Source: Paenibacillus cellulosilyticus (GTDB taxonomy: Bacteria > Bacillota > Bacilli > Paenibacillales > Paenibacillaceae). Taken from it: 64,000 bases of DNA. Numbering within the stretch: the first letter of the stretch is position 1; each line of letters begins with the position of its first letter. The DNA is taken from contig NZ_QGTQ01000030.1 of the NCBI RefSeq assembly GCF_003182255.1, forward strand, positions 16,955-80,954, read 5' to 3'. The notes below the pieces were generated by a model. The model was not told the origin of the DNA. It ran no database searches and saw only the letters and a list, made by a program, of their open reading frames with translations. Shown here one piece after another: positions 1 through 8,488 of this stretch. The translations under genes were made by a program, and so were the position numbers.

Positions 1-72
1 AATAATCACACTCCAATAGTAAAACTGAATAACTTCCCAGATATCATGATGAAAAGTGCCCTGGGAATTTGA
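1..72 (+). CDS. C-terminal end of an upstream gene (partial)
   Basis: The frame is open from the first base of the window to a TGA at 70-72 and encodes 23 residues ending in MMKSALGI. No start lies inside the window, so this would be the tail of a gene beginning outside it. The tail is too short to assign to a family, and a chance open frame of this length cannot be excluded. Confidence 0.3.
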   Translation, partial: NNHTPIVKLNNFPDIMMKSALGI

Positions 73-213
73 ATAACGGGGTTCAGCATGTGGAGTATAA
101 GAGATGCTCATTTAGACAAACAGAGAAGAGAGGAAAGCATTTTTCCACTGATATGCGTTGGTGTCAAGCAATCTGTGACAAGCAGGAGCATAGTAAAGAA
201 AGTAGGAATCTCT

Positions 214-771
214 ATGGAAACAACGACATCGATATATTTTGTCAGACATGCAGAATCTGCTTATGAGATTGGGAAAGAACGATCACGGGGATTAACGAAT
301 ACCGGTGAAGAAGATGCTCGTAAGGTTAGTGTAATTTTACATAATGAAGAAATTGATTACTATGTATCAAGTCCATATGAACGTGCAATACAAACCATTA
401 AGGATGCTGCTGGAACGAATGAAATTCTATTGATGGAAGACCTGAGGGAGAGAGAAATTGGAAAAATACCTGAGAATAAGTTCAAAGAATCGAAGTTGAA
501 GGTATATCGCGATTTCGATTATTCTTTCCCTGATGGAGAGTCCTCTTCAGAAGCCCAGCAAAGGGCGGTAATGATATTATTAGGCTTACTCGAAACCTAC
601 GAGGGTAAGAAAATAGTCATTGGAACTCACGGGGATATTATGACGTTAATGATGAACTATTTTGATGAATGCTATCAATTCGAGTTCTGGGAATCGACGA
701 CGATGCCGGATATTTATAAGCTGGACTTCAATAAGACTAGTTTAATGAAAGTGACACGAAAGTGGGCGTAA
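214..771 (+). CDS. Histidine phosphatase family protein (phosphoglycerate mutase-like)
   Basis: A 185-residue branch-1 histidine phosphatase. The phospho-acceptor motif RHAE is at residues 11-14 (H12), SSPYERA near 52-58 supplies the second phosphate-binding Arg, and THGD near 138-141 carries the second catalytic His. The family removes phosphate from small metabolites, sugar phosphates or nucleotides through a phosphohistidine; the substrate cannot be read from sequence. The ATG at 214 is preferred over an upstream in-frame start at 88 because the catalytic domain begins directly after it and AGGA lies at 203-206; the extra 42 upstream residues look non-domain. It is a stand-alone gene at the left edge of the accessory array and has two relatives downstream (9375, 26152). 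Confidence 0.85.
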   Translation: METTTSIYFVRHAESAYEIGKERSRGLTNTGEEDARKVSVILHNEEIDYYVSSPYERAIQTIKDAAGTNEILLMEDLREREIGKIPENKFKESKLKVYRDFDYSFPDGESSSEAQQRAVMILLGLLETYEGKKIVIGTHGDIMTLMMNYFDECYQFEFWESTTMPDIYKLDFNKTSLMKVTRKWA

Positions 772-858
772 GATTTTGAAAGGGCTGTGATGAAGTTTAA
801 CGGCAAGCAGCTGCCCAAATGAACCGTTTGGAAGAAATTTTTAGAAAGCCGGTGTTGT

Positions 859-1386
859 ATGAGTAATCCATTAGAAAGAGCAAAAGAACTGTTTACTACC
901 TATGACGGGAATACGTTCCGGATGTATCGAGAAGGTGTACTGGAAGAGTATAAGGGTTACGACATTTCGGAGGAAATAGAGATGGGTTGGTTCAATGAAA
1001 TGGTCGACCAATATACCCGTGAGCTGTCAATTAGAGACTGGGCTGCGGTAGATCGACTAGATTTAATCGCAGCTAATTATCAGGATGAGCGGATTATTAG
1101 GAATGTGATGACCTTCGCTTCGAGAAATGTATTGAGCTCAGATAGCATCGTTAAGCTGATGTACGCGGAGAAGATGATTGAGATCATTATGAAGTTTAAA
1201 ACCATAAGTGCTGACCTCAAGCTTGAAGCATATAAGATTATTTATACAATCCTTGAGGATGTTATCAATAGGCCTTTAGAGATCGATACGGGACATGAAC
1301 TGGAGAATTACAGCTTGAAGGATAAAAGATCGTTAAACGAACGTGCGAAGAGAAGCATCGAGCGGATCAAGAGTGATCTTGGTTAA
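859..1386 (+). CDS. Hypothetical protein, mostly helical
   Basis: This 175-residue soluble protein is not one I recognise. It is rich in charged and hydrophobic residues in a helical pattern, with an acidic N-terminal half and a basic C-terminal end containing ERAKRSIERIK. There is no signal peptide, membrane segment or catalytic motif. The shape (repeated helices, no active site) would fit a small helical-repeat or immunity-type protein, but that is only an impression. The ribosome binding site before the ATG at 859 is weak. Confidence 0.7.
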   Translation: MSNPLERAKELFTTYDGNTFRMYREGVLEEYKGYDISEEIEMGWFNEMVDQYTRELSIRDWAAVDRLDLIAANYQDERIIRNVMTFASRNVLSSDSIVKLMYAEKMIEIIMKFKTISADLKLEAYKIIYTILEDVINRPLEIDTGHELENYSLKDKRSLNERAKRSIERIKSDLG

Positions 1387-1466
1387 AATACGTAATCGTC
1401 ACTTCAGCACTCGTGCGCTGATGCATGCGATGGACCATTTTACAAACAGAAAAGGGATGGCTGCTC

Positions 1467-1961
1467 GTGAATACGGTGACGTTCGAAGAAATCACGATCG
1501 ATGACATTCAAGAAGTAAGAGAGATTTATAACTATTACGTGATGAACTCCACCATCTCATTCCATACTGAAGAGTTGAACATGGATCAAATGAGAGAGTC
1601 TGTGCTAAATAAGAATCCCAAATTTAAGTCCTGTCTTATAAAAGAGTATCAAGAAATGGTCGGTTATGTTCTTCTCGCTCCATATAAGAATAAGCAGGCG
1701 TATGATGTCAGTGCGGAAGTGACGATTTATTTGAAGCCTGACTATTTGGGCCAGGGTATCGGCAGCAAAGCTATTGCATTTATTGAGGGCACGGCGAGGG
1801 AGCAAGGCTTCCATACACTGATCGCAACCATTTGTATGGAGAATGCTCGCAGCATCAAGCTATTCGAGAAGAATGGATATGAGCAATGTGCGTTGTTTAA
1901 GGAAGTAGGATATAAATTCGGTAGAAGATTGGATATTGGCAGCTTTCAGAAGATTTTGTGA
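1467..1961 (+). CDS. GNAT N-acetyltransferase, phosphinothricin-acetyltransferase type
   Basis: A 164-residue single-domain GNAT protein. It resembles the Pat/Bar (phosphinothricin acetyltransferase) branch: an N-terminal REIYNYYVMNSTISFHTEE stretch, the acetyl-CoA loop YLGQGIGSKA in the middle, and the C-terminal ENARSIKLFEKNGYEQ helix-strand. The family moves the acetyl group of acetyl-CoA to a primary amine; the substrate is unknown. The GTG at 1467 is chosen because AAAGGGATGG at 1451-1460 is well placed, and residues from an upstream ATG at 1425 do not belong to the fold. Confidence 0.85.
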   Translation: MNTVTFEEITIDDIQEVREIYNYYVMNSTISFHTEELNMDQMRESVLNKNPKFKSCLIKEYQEMVGYVLLAPYKNKQAYDVSAEVTIYLKPDYLGQGIGSKAIAFIEGTAREQGFHTLIATICMENARSIKLFEKNGYEQCALFKEVGYKFGRRLDIGSFQKIL

Positions 1962-2000
1962 TGAATGAAAGTGGAAATACTTTAGATTGGAGGGACTACC

Positions 2001-2219
2001 ATTAATCAAAGAAATCTGGTTGGTTTGATGGCATCCATCTTTCTCGTATTCTATGGGATATGGAAGAAAAATAAGTTTTTCGAGCCCAAGGTTGGTCCCG
2101 TAGGAAATGGTCTAAGCGATGAGCTTGTGAAGACGGTATGGATTTTGTTTGGTATCTCTATGGTATTGGGTATTGGTGGGATTATCTATTTTACTTACGC
2201 TATGTTTAAGAAGAAGTGA
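2001..2219 (+). CDS. Small membrane protein with two transmembrane segments, apparent ATT start
   Basis: A 72-residue protein with two hydrophobic segments (about residues 8-22 and 45-66) and a KKK tail; function unknown. The only good Shine-Dalgarno (GGAGGG, 1989-1994) points at an ATT at 2001, six bases downstream. The next canonical codons, TTG 2025 and ATG 2028, have no ribosome binding site and would shorten the first membrane helix. ATT is a rare but known initiation codon (as in infC). Either it is used here or a former ATG has mutated. Confidence 0.55.
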   Translation: MNQRNLVGLMASIFLVFYGIWKKNKFFEPKVGPVGNGLSDELVKTVWILFGISMVLGIGGIIYFTYAMFKKK

Positions 2220-2286
2220 GTTAGCGAGCGGAGAGGAAAATGAATCAAGAAATCGAGCATATAGCTGTGTAAGGAGGAAGAATGCT

Positions 2287-2697
2287 ATGCAGGCCAAAGT
2301 TGTTGGACAAACCAAATCTACCGGATTCCAAGTAGGTGTTAGAAGAACCTTCAACATCGCGGTAGAGGATGCTTGGGATCTCATTACTTCGACTCAAGGG
2401 ATCGAGCTATGGCTAGGACATGCGGCCGTGATTTTTGAAAAAGGTCATCAATACCAGAGCAGCGAAGGCATAACCGGCGAGATAAGAACGGTGAATGTTC
2501 ATGAGAATATCCGACTCACTTGGAAGCGGGAAAGTTGGGCAAAGCCCTCAACCGTACAGGTCAGAACCATTGCGAAAGGTAAAGACCAGACTACAATTAG
2601 TTTCCATCAGGAGAACTTAGGCAGCTTGGAAGTGCGGGAAGAGATGAAAGTGTATTGGGAAGAGGTGTTGAATAAATTAAAAGCAATGACTACATAA
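2287..2697 (+). CDS. SRPBCC / AHSA1-like domain protein
   Basis: A 136-residue protein of the START/Bet v1-like (SRPBCC) fold, AHSA1 branch. The N-terminal strand pattern FNIAVEDAWDLITS, the glycine-tryptophan rich middle and the C-terminal long helix EEMKVYWEEVLNKLKAM that closes the hydrophobic pocket are visible. Such proteins bind hydrophobic ligands or act as co-chaperone-like domains; no ligand can be inferred. The start at 2287 follows AAGGAGGAAG at 2271-2280. An upstream ATG at 2149 belongs to the preceding membrane gene in another frame. Confidence 0.8.
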   Translation: MQAKVVGQTKSTGFQVGVRRTFNIAVEDAWDLITSTQGIELWLGHAAVIFEKGHQYQSSEGITGEIRTVNVHENIRLTWKRESWAKPSTVQVRTIAKGKDQTTISFHQENLGSLEVREEMKVYWEEVLNKLKAMTT

Positions 2698-2760
2698 TGC
2701 ATCGTTGTGCTAAGAGGCTGACGCTTGTGCAGTTTTATAGTACTGGAGGTGAACTTATTA

Positions 2761-3166
2761 ATGGTGAAGGTATTCAATTATACTTGTTACCTACTAATGT
2801 TAACGTTCCTGATGTATCTGAATAATAGATATGCATTCCATTATAGAGATGCTGTAACCCATTCTATTACCCCCAACTGAATATGATATCTTTATTAATC
2901 ATAATTATGAATTGTTATCTGCTTCGCTAGGACTCGTTCTATCATTATTATTTTCTTTTATGGTTAATCTATATTTTCAGGTTAGAAGCAGATATTTTAT
3001 GTACCTATTCATTGGGGCTGCATGTTTTATTCTTACGATGTCAACACACACGCCGCACGATGAATTTGATTTTATGAGGGCCAATACATTTATTATCGCT
3101 TTCTTGTTAGGTACAGTTGTCTTTGACTTAATAAAATATAGAAAAAGGGAAAAGAGGCAGCATTGA
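2761..3166 (+). pseudogene. Membrane protein gene broken by a one-base insertion in a C5 run
   Basis: From ATG 2761, after GGAGGTGAAC, the frame runs 39 codons and stops at 2878-2880. Removing one C from the C5 tract at 2870-2874 joins it to the open frame that continues to 3166. The repaired product is about 134 residues with at least three hydrophobic segments and a basic tail. The downstream frame has no credible start (only a TTG at 2912), which supports a single ancestral gene. Family not recognised. It is either real decay or a homopolymer error in the sequence. Confidence 0.65.
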
Positions 3167-3186
3167 TTTCTTCCACTAACAAGCTT

Positions 3187-3220
3187 AAAGCCTGCAACTT
3201 AGATGCAGGCTTTTTATTTT
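3187..3220 (+). terminator. Rho-independent terminator
   Basis: A perfect 10-bp stem (AAAGCCTGCA with TGCAGGCTTT) and a 7-base loop are followed by a T-rich tract. It ends transcription from the genes upstream, so the Nudix gene at 3351 probably has its own promoter. Confidence 0.85.
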
Positions 3221-3350
3221 TACATCAAAAGTACACCTCTTGTAAAGGTATTGTTTCTTGTAGGTTTATATTGGTTATTAAAGGGTGTTGTGGTAATTAA
3301 TATTCGGTTTTCTACTTCTGTTTATTTCAATTTACATAAGGAGAATCATT

Positions 3351-3818
3351 ATGGGATATATTGAAGAGCTTAGAGAAGTTGTTGGCAATCGAGCATTGAT
3401 ACTCGTTCGACCAAGTGTCGCAATCATTAATAAGTTAGGACAAATTTTGTTGGTACAGTATCGAGATGGCTCTTGGGGAATTCCAGGTGGACTTATGGAG
3501 CTAGGGGAATCGACAGAAGATTGCATCCGGAGAGAAGTTAAAGAAGAGATAAACTTAGGCCTTGGAAATCTACAGTTGTTCGGCGTTTTTTCTGGACAAG
3601 AGCTATTCACCAAACTACGGAATGGCCACGAATATTACAATGTAGTCATTGCGTACATCTGTCTAGAATATGAATGTGAGCTTCAGCCGGATGGAATCGA
3701 AGTGTTGGATGCTCAATTTTATAGTTTGAATGACGTACCAGAGACAACAGAACCTTTTATTAGAACGAAGCTAGCGGAGTTAGGGCCAAAGTTGAAGCAA
3801 TTACTACAAGGAGATTAA
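3351..3818 (+). CDS. Nudix hydrolase
   Basis: A 155-residue Nudix protein. The Nudix box is complete at about residues 44-66 (GGLMELGESTEDCIRREV then KEEI), giving the metal-binding REVKEE helix. The N-terminal extension of about 20 residues before the core (MGYIEELREVVGNRALILVR) is typical of the Bacillus/Paenibacillus 'MGYI..LR..VG..PLI' subgroup. The family hydrolyses nucleoside diphosphates linked to another group; the substrate is unknown. AAGGAG lies just before ATG 3351. The next gene starts eight bases after its stop, so the two are probably co-transcribed. Confidence 0.88.
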   Translation: MGYIEELREVVGNRALILVRPSVAIINKLGQILLVQYRDGSWGIPGGLMELGESTEDCIRREVKEEINLGLGNLQLFGVFSGQELFTKLRNGHEYYNVVIAYICLEYECELQPDGIEVLDAQFYSLNDVPETTEPFIRTKLAELGPKLKQLLQGD

Positions 3819-3825
3819 TGAAGCT

Positions 3826-4035
3826 ATGCGTCGAAAGGTTATCTACCTGTCTATTTTGCTAATCATATTCTCAACGGTTATCATCAAATATTCACCATTA
3901 GGGTTAAGCCTGAGGGTCGAGCTAGCATGGCATCTAATGTCTACCAGATATCAAGATGAGACGAGTCTATTAGTCGGCAAAGTAAAAAGAGATCAGCTTA
4001 TTAAAGAGTTTCATGACAAGTATGCCATTGAGTAG
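3826..4035 (+). CDS. Small membrane-anchored hypothetical protein
   Basis: A 69-residue protein with an N-terminal membrane anchor (about residues 5-22) and a short charged outside domain. The gene is tucked between the Nudix and VanW genes and has AAGGAG upstream. Family and function unknown. Confidence 0.65.
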   Translation: MRRKVIYLSILLIIFSTVIIKYSPLGLSLRVELAWHLMSTRYQDETSLLVGKVKRDQLIKEFHDKYAIE

Positions 4036-4053
4036 AGAGGATCGGAGGAACTT

Positions 4054-4878
4054 ATGAAACCAATCAAGCGGTCGCGGCTTAGACTGATGGCAGGATCTCA
4101 TTATTTTAAACTCAAAAGACGCCTGGTCTGGCTATTCGGTAATGCCAAGTATGCTGTTCGACTCGAGAAGGAAGAGCTTCCGATTACAACCTCTAAGCAT
4201 CACACCCCTTTGCTTCGCAAGCTTAAGGAAGTAGATATGTGGCTGCAATATAATAAGATTACGAACTTGAAGATTGCGATCCAGCAACTGGATAAGATCA
4301 CGATTTATCCCGGTGAAACCTTCTCGTACTGGAAGCTAATCGGCAATCCGACGAAACGGAAAGGTTATGTGGAGGGCATGGTACTATTTTACGGAGGATT
4401 CAAGCCGGGTGTTGGTGGCGGGCTCTGCCAATTATCCAATCTTATTTACTGGATTACGCTGCACACGCCGCTTGTTGTTACGGAAAGGCATCGGCATAGT
4501 TATGACGTATTCCCCGACGCCAATCGTACGCAGCCGTTCGGCAGCGGAGCTACTTGCTCCTACAATTACCTTGACCTGCAGATCTATAATCCGACCGATG
4601 AGCCGTATCAGCTTGTCCTTTGTATGGATGACGCGTACCTGTATGGTGAATGGAGAACGACAAGGCCCCCTTTGCATACGTATGAGGTGTATGAAAAAGA
4701 GCATCGAATATCCCAAGAATATTGGGGAGGATACGTGCGGAGCAATGCAATCTATAGAAAAATGTACAATCTAGACGGGACATTACTTGCGGATGAATTG
4801 ATTACGAAAAATCATGCGCTTATGATGTATCAGCCTTTCTTAGAGGCGGAAGATATGAGGAGAGTATATGAACATTAG
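4054..4878 (+). CDS. VanW family protein
   Basis: A 274-residue protein carrying the VanW core. The family-typical GGGLCQLSNLIYW motif is near residues 123-135, preceded by the GETFSYWKLIGNPTKRKGY stretch and followed by RHSYDVFPDANRTQPFGSGAT. VanW is named from vancomycin-resistance clusters but its reaction is still unknown; relatives are common in Bacillales without resistance clusters, and no van genes are nearby. There is no signal peptide. GGAGG lies before ATG 4054, and the gene overlaps the following GNAT gene by 11 bases, which suggests translational coupling. Confidence 0.88.
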   Translation: MKPIKRSRLRLMAGSHYFKLKRRLVWLFGNAKYAVRLEKEELPITTSKHHTPLLRKLKEVDMWLQYNKITNLKIAIQQLDKITIYPGETFSYWKLIGNPTKRKGYVEGMVLFYGGFKPGVGGGLCQLSNLIYWITLHTPLVVTERHRHSYDVFPDANRTQPFGSGATCSYNYLDLQIYNPTDEPYQLVLCMDDAYLYGEWRTTRPPLHTYEVYEKEHRISQEYWGGYVRSNAIYRKMYNLDGTLLADELITKNHALMMYQPFLEAEDMRRVYEH

Positions 4879-5335
4879 ACTCGCGACAGATGATGACATC
4901 GAAAAACTAATTCAAATGCGGTTGGACTTCACACTGGAATACAACTCGAAGCTCGAAATAACGGACAAGGTTTATGCCGATTATCATAGTGAAATTAAGG
5001 GCTTCTTAAAGAAAGCAATCAACTCCCAGCAATGGTTTATTTGGGTAGCTGAGGATGAAAATATAGTCGTATCTCATATCTACCTCGAGTTGATTAATAA
5101 GGTGCCACGACCGGGCAAAAAGACGAACCCCTTCGTTTATATGACGAATGTTTATACGCTGCCATCCTTCAGAGGGCAAGGCATTGGATCGACACTTCTG
5201 ACTCAAATCAAGGAATGGGCCGCTGAGAACGAATATGAATTCATCATGGTCTGGCCAAGTGAGAACAGCGTTGAGTTTTATCAAAGAAACGATTACATTC
5301 ACTGCAAAGAGCCGATGGAGCTAATGCTAGAGTAA
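4868..5335 (+). CDS. GNAT N-acetyltransferase
   Basis: A 155-residue GNAT protein. The acetyl-CoA binding loop is RGQGIGSTLL near residues 100-109, preceded by the beta-4 strand VYMTNVYTLPSF and followed by the C-terminal NSVEFYQRNDY motif. The start overlaps the end of the VanW gene, whose coding sequence supplies the ribosome binding site (GAGGAG). Substrate unknown. Confidence 0.88.
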   Translation: MNIRLATDDDIEKLIQMRLDFTLEYNSKLEITDKVYADYHSEIKGFLKKAINSQQWFIWVAEDENIVVSHIYLELINKVPRPGKKTNPFVYMTNVYTLPSFRGQGIGSTLLTQIKEWAAENEYEFIMVWPSENSVEFYQRNDYIHCKEPMELMLE

Positions 5336-5385
5336 TTACGATGAGGGGTAATCTGAGGCTGATTCATAAGGGGGGGCGAGAGTTG

Positions 5386-5569
5386 ATGACCCTGTTGTTC
5401 TGGCCATGTAGCGGGAACGCCATTTTTCATTATATGGGGGCTAGTATTCCCGTTGTTCTACTCAGGAGCAGCTAAGCTTATAAGAAGGAATAAAGGTTTA
5501 CTTGCTCTGGTGTTATGTATACCGGTATATGCTGTAATTGGATGGCTAGGTTATGCAGCTGGACATTAG
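5386..5569 (+). pseudogene. Small membrane protein gene broken in a G5 run
   Basis: After a G-rich ribosome binding site, ATG 5386 opens a frame that stops at 5473-5475. Taking one G out of the G5 tract at 5436-5440 joins it to an open frame ending at 5569. The repaired 60-residue protein has two hydrophobic segments separated by KLIRRNK. The family was not recognised. This occupies the otherwise gene-free stretch 5336-5646. Confidence 0.45.
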
Positions 5570-5646
5570 TACCTAATAACCCCTATGTAATAACGGTTTT
5601 TGAGCGTTGAGAAAAATCCATACAATTTCGGTTCAAGGAGGACTAA

Positions 5647-6234
5647 ATGCTCTTATCTGAACTCAGTGTCGAAGACTTGGATCATACAATGATCAATAGA
5701 ATCATTTTTGAAAATCTAAATGACGATGGGTTGATCGGCGATGTCGTCCTTGTGTTTGGCAGCATCACGGCTCCCGTATATCGAGTTCCGAAGGCTGTTG
5801 AACTATTGCACAGTAATAGAGCGAGCAAGATCATTATGTCCGGTGGACAGTCGGACCCGCCAGAGGCGATGGCCATGCAGGATGCTGCCCTTCGATTGGG
5901 GGCGCAGCAATCTGATATTATTCTTGAGACCCGATCCAACAATACGTTTGAAAATGCGCTGTTTACAAAGTCTCTTCTGGATGAGATTTATGGTCTGAAG
6001 GCCATTAGAAGAATTCTGTTAGTCACCAATTATTTTCATTTGAGAAGATGCTTGTTAACGATGAAAACCTATATGCCAGAATGGATCGAGTATAGCTTAT
6101 GTGGTGTATTGGATAACAATACGAGACCGGAAAATTGGTGGACGAATGAGAAGGGTAGAACCCGTGTCATGAATGAGGTCGAGCGGCTTATTAAATATAC
6201 GAGATCGAAGAGCATTGTGGATTGGAAGATCTAA
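5647..6234 (+). CDS. YdcF/SanA-type DUF218 protein
   Basis: A 195-residue protein of the DUF218 (YdcF/ElyC/SanA) family. It shows the opening strand VVLVFGS, then IIMSGGQSDPPEA, the conserved NTFENA motif and the LLVTNYFHLRR strand-helix. Members are implicated in envelope and peptidoglycan-precursor metabolism or bind nucleotides; the exact reaction is unknown. Unlike many relatives it has no membrane anchor. GGAGG precedes ATG 5647. The last base of its stop codon is the first base of the 8-bp target duplication of the IS element that follows. Confidence 0.85.
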   Translation: MLLSELSVEDLDHTMINRIIFENLNDDGLIGDVVLVFGSITAPVYRVPKAVELLHSNRASKIIMSGGQSDPPEAMAMQDAALRLGAQQSDIILETRSNNTFENALFTKSLLDEIYGLKAIRRILLVTNYFHLRRCLLTMKTYMPEWIEYSLCGVLDNNTRPENWWTNEKGRTRVMNEVERLIKYTRSKSIVDWKI

Positions 6235-6241
6235 ATCTTTT
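6234..6241. repeat. Left target site duplication of the IS1595-type element
   Basis: AATCTTTT, repeated exactly at 7665-7672 on the far side of the element. A length of 8 bp is the usual target duplication of the IS1595 family. Confidence 0.85.
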
Positions 6242-6331
6242 GGCTTTGTTAAACTTTGTTGTTGATATTTGATAATTGCGAACAAACGTTCTATAATAAG
6301 GGTAACATCACTGTTCGGAGATGATTGACCC

Positions 6332-7007
6332 ATGGATTTAAAGGAAATGAAAAAGCTTGCTGATATGCTAGATCTACTTTTTACAGTCCCGAATAAAAGG
6401 AGTCGACGTTCCAGTTCGGGCGATTGATGAAATTCAAGAGCAGAAGCATAAAGATGGACTTGTTTGCCCGCATTGCAAAAATCATTCTGTCGTGCGATTT
6501 GGAAAGTACGCTGTAAAAACACGTACTGGAGAGGTTAAACGTCAACGTTACCGTTGTAAGTCCTGTCGTCAAACGTTCAATGGCCTTACAAACACCCCTC
6601 TCCAACGAACTCGAAGACCTCATATTTGGGTTCGTTTTATTGAATGCATGATTGAGGGCTTTTCACTAAGAAAATGTGCAGAGCAGTTAAACGATGAAGT
6701 CACGCATGTCACCTTGTTTTACTGGCGACATAAGATTCTCTCTGCTCTAAAACAGATTCCAACCGAAGCATTTCAAGATATTGTTGAGATGGATGAGACT
6801 TACTTTCTGTACTCAGAAAAGGCAGGCGTGTATCATATCCAAAACGTAAACAGCTATTTGCAACACTATCTGGCATGGTTCCGTTATTTGGACAGCAAGG
6901 AATATGAGAATACCGCATCGAATAAGAAAAATATGTTAGTCAAATCGTGCCTGTTTTCTGTGACCGACACGAATACCAAACTTCGGCTTTCTGCTTATCC
7001 TTGTTAA
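6332..7007 (+). pseudogene. IS1595-family transposase, frameshifted and internally deleted
   Basis: The first frame from ATG 6332 stops near 6426. The rest continues in another frame with the zinc ribbon (CPHC near 6460, then CKSC near 6560), the conserved LRKCAEQLN helix and the VEMDETYF strand that carries the first catalytic Asp. After that Asp about 100-130 residues are missing: the sequence jumps to HIQNVNSYLQHYLAWFRYL, which belongs to the C-terminal part of the domain. The remaining catalytic residues are lost, so it cannot transpose by itself. Confidence 0.8.
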
Positions 7008-7112
7008 GCTGACGGGCAGATTAATTACAATAATTAGGAGGAGATATTGAGTCTATGTTGAATTGAAAATTAAACTCAACTCAACTCAACTTGTAAGGGA
7101 GACGAATGGGCG

Positions 7113-7562
7113 ATGATTAACACACCAACATTGGCTGAATTTTCTGAACGCATGATTGTCGGAATGGGCAAGATTGGGGAACAAACTAATCCTGGAGATG
7201 TCTGGCCAGCTTTGTTTAACAGAATAAACGAGATTAATAACAGGTTGAATTAAATCGAAACCATTGGATTAATTAAAAGAAACGAACATGGCTATCTAGC
7301 AGGGGTTGAAACTTCAATACATAGTGAAGTACCTGAAGGGATGTATTCCTACAAAATTCCAGCAGGCAAGTATGCAATGGTTACGCACAAAGGACCTCTG
7401 GGCAAAATTAATGAAACTTTTGAAGGACTCATTAGCTGGCTCGGAACAAACAATTACGAACAGTTCGATGTTGTTTGTTTTGAGGTTTACGACCACAGAT
7501 ATAAAGGTGAGGACAATGAAAGTGAGTTTGATATGTTTATACAAATAAAATCAGTTGGTTAA
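7113..7562 (+). pseudogene. GyrI-like (AraC effector-binding) passenger gene with an in-frame stop
   Basis: One frame of 149 codons is interrupted only by TAA at 7251-7253, where a GAA Glu codon would fit. The fold is that of GyrI-like/AraC effector-binding domains, with the pattern PEGMYSYKIPAGKYAMVTHK and a C-terminal EVYDHRYKGEDNESEFDMFI. Such stand-alone domains bind small amphipathic molecules or inhibit gyrase. A free TTG/ATG restart within the second half could make a shortened protein. It lies inside the IS ends. A second, intact GyrI-like gene is at 20934. Confidence 0.7.
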
Positions 7563-7599
7563 CAATATCATTAAGCTTTCGGGGAACGATAGCTCAATG

Positions 7600-7629
7600 A
7601 ACCGCCTTTTCAACTAAGGCGGTTTTCTT
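7600..7629 (+). terminator. Rho-independent terminator inside the IS element
   Basis: A 9-bp perfect stem (AACCGCCTT with AAGGCGGTT) with a 7-base loop and a following T-rich stretch, just after the passenger gene and 8 bp before the right inverted repeat. It would limit transcription leaving the element. Confidence 0.75.
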
Positions 7630-7664
7630 ATGGTCAAATATCAACATTAGAATTTAACATAGCC

Positions 7665-7672
7665 AATCTTTT
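7665..7672. repeat. Right target site duplication of the IS1595-type element
   Basis: Exact second copy of AATCTTTT from 6234-6241. Confidence 0.85.
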
Positions 7673-7699
7673 ACAAGAGAAATATCAAGGGTGCGTCGC

Positions 7700-7771
7700 T
7701 TGAGAAAATACATACGAATCACTGTTGTCTGTCTCGGTATTTTGTTGATCAAGGAACTCATTGAAGTATAG
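7700..7771 (+). CDS. Possible 23-residue hydrophobic peptide
   Basis: TTG 7700 follows AAGGG at 7687-7691 and opens 23 codons of a basic-then-hydrophobic peptide, a single membrane-helix pattern. It may be a small membrane peptide or the truncated start of a lost gene. Weak evidence. Confidence 0.25.
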   Translation: MRKYIRITVVCLGILLIKELIEV

Positions 7772-7805
7772 AATCAGAGGTTGAAAATAAGAGTAGGTGA
7801 ACCTG

Positions 7806-8309
7806 TTGCAAGATCTTAACAAGTTAATTATGGAGCTTTCATGGAATAATTCCGATGAGATGAGAGAACGTGCGATTGAACAACTGCTCTTTATTAAAGA
7901 TCGAGATATGCATCTCTTGCTTCAACCAAATGGTAAGGACTTATGGGATGGAGCTGCCGAGGTCATTACAAGATTTGGCTACCCAAGAATCAAAATCATT
8001 ATTCCTATGATGTTAGAATGGCTGCAAGATATGAATTGGCCTGGCTCTGAACGGATCGCCCAAGTATTAAACAGCATTGGAAATCCTCTAGTTCCCTATG
8101 TTCAAGCTGTTATGAAGGATCATCCTAGTGTACCTTGCGATGAATTTAACCGAGGTGTGAAGGAGTTAATATATTATCCAGAGAAGTTTCGTAAGCATTT
8201 GGAAGAAAATAAAGTCGCATCACAGTACTGCAATCACAAATCGTCTTTGCAAAACTACCTGATGGAGATCGAGGAGCTTCGTGAGGAATTATCCGATTTT
8301 ACCTCATGA
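7806..8309 (+). CDS. DUF5071-type protein
   Basis: A 167-residue acidic soluble protein. The middle (IIPMMLEWLQDMNWPGSERIAQVLNSIG and VPYVQAVMKD) matches my memory of DUF5071 proteins, small helical-repeat proteins sometimes found with polymorphic-toxin immunity genes; function unknown. Start choice: AGGTGA at 7795-7800 sits five bases before TTG 7806. A GTG at 7797 is inside that ribosome binding site and is less likely. Confidence 0.7.
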   Translation: MQDLNKLIMELSWNNSDEMRERAIEQLLFIKDRDMHLLLQPNGKDLWDGAAEVITRFGYPRIKIIIPMMLEWLQDMNWPGSERIAQVLNSIGNPLVPYVQAVMKDHPSVPCDEFNRGVKELIYYPEKFRKHLEENKVASQYCNHKSSLQNYLMEIEELREELSDFTS

Positions 8310-8488
8310 GAACGTGAAGAACCTCATGCAAGGGTAGTTAGAGATGGAGAGGAATACTAGTAACCAATCCTGAAGGATATTCGTATGAACGTTCAACAGT
8401 TCCAATCGTACCTGGATGTATTATTTGGAGGTTTCGGGTAAAGAGGTTAATAGATTTGTAACAGAACATATAAGGGAGATCGAATTCA

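Larger units (their letters stand above)
6242..7664 (+). mobile_element. Decayed IS1595-type insertion sequence carrying a passenger gene
   Basis: A 1423-bp element bounded by imperfect terminal inverted repeats: left 6242-6272 starts GGCTTTGTTAAA, right 7634-7664 ends TTTAACATAGCC, and the two match over most of about 31 bp. Perfect 8-bp direct repeats flank it. Inside are a broken IS1595-type transposase (6332-7007), a broken GyrI-like gene (7113-7562) and a terminator (7600-7626). Because one pair of ends and one target duplication enclose everything, the GyrI-like gene came in with the element. IS1595 members with passenger genes are known as a class. Both genes are dead, so it is a fossil. 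Confidence 0.85.

Noticed and set aside
8350..8462. A small gene before the phosphotransferase
   Set aside because: One frame reads 38 plausible residues, but it has no start, no ribosome binding site and no family likeness.
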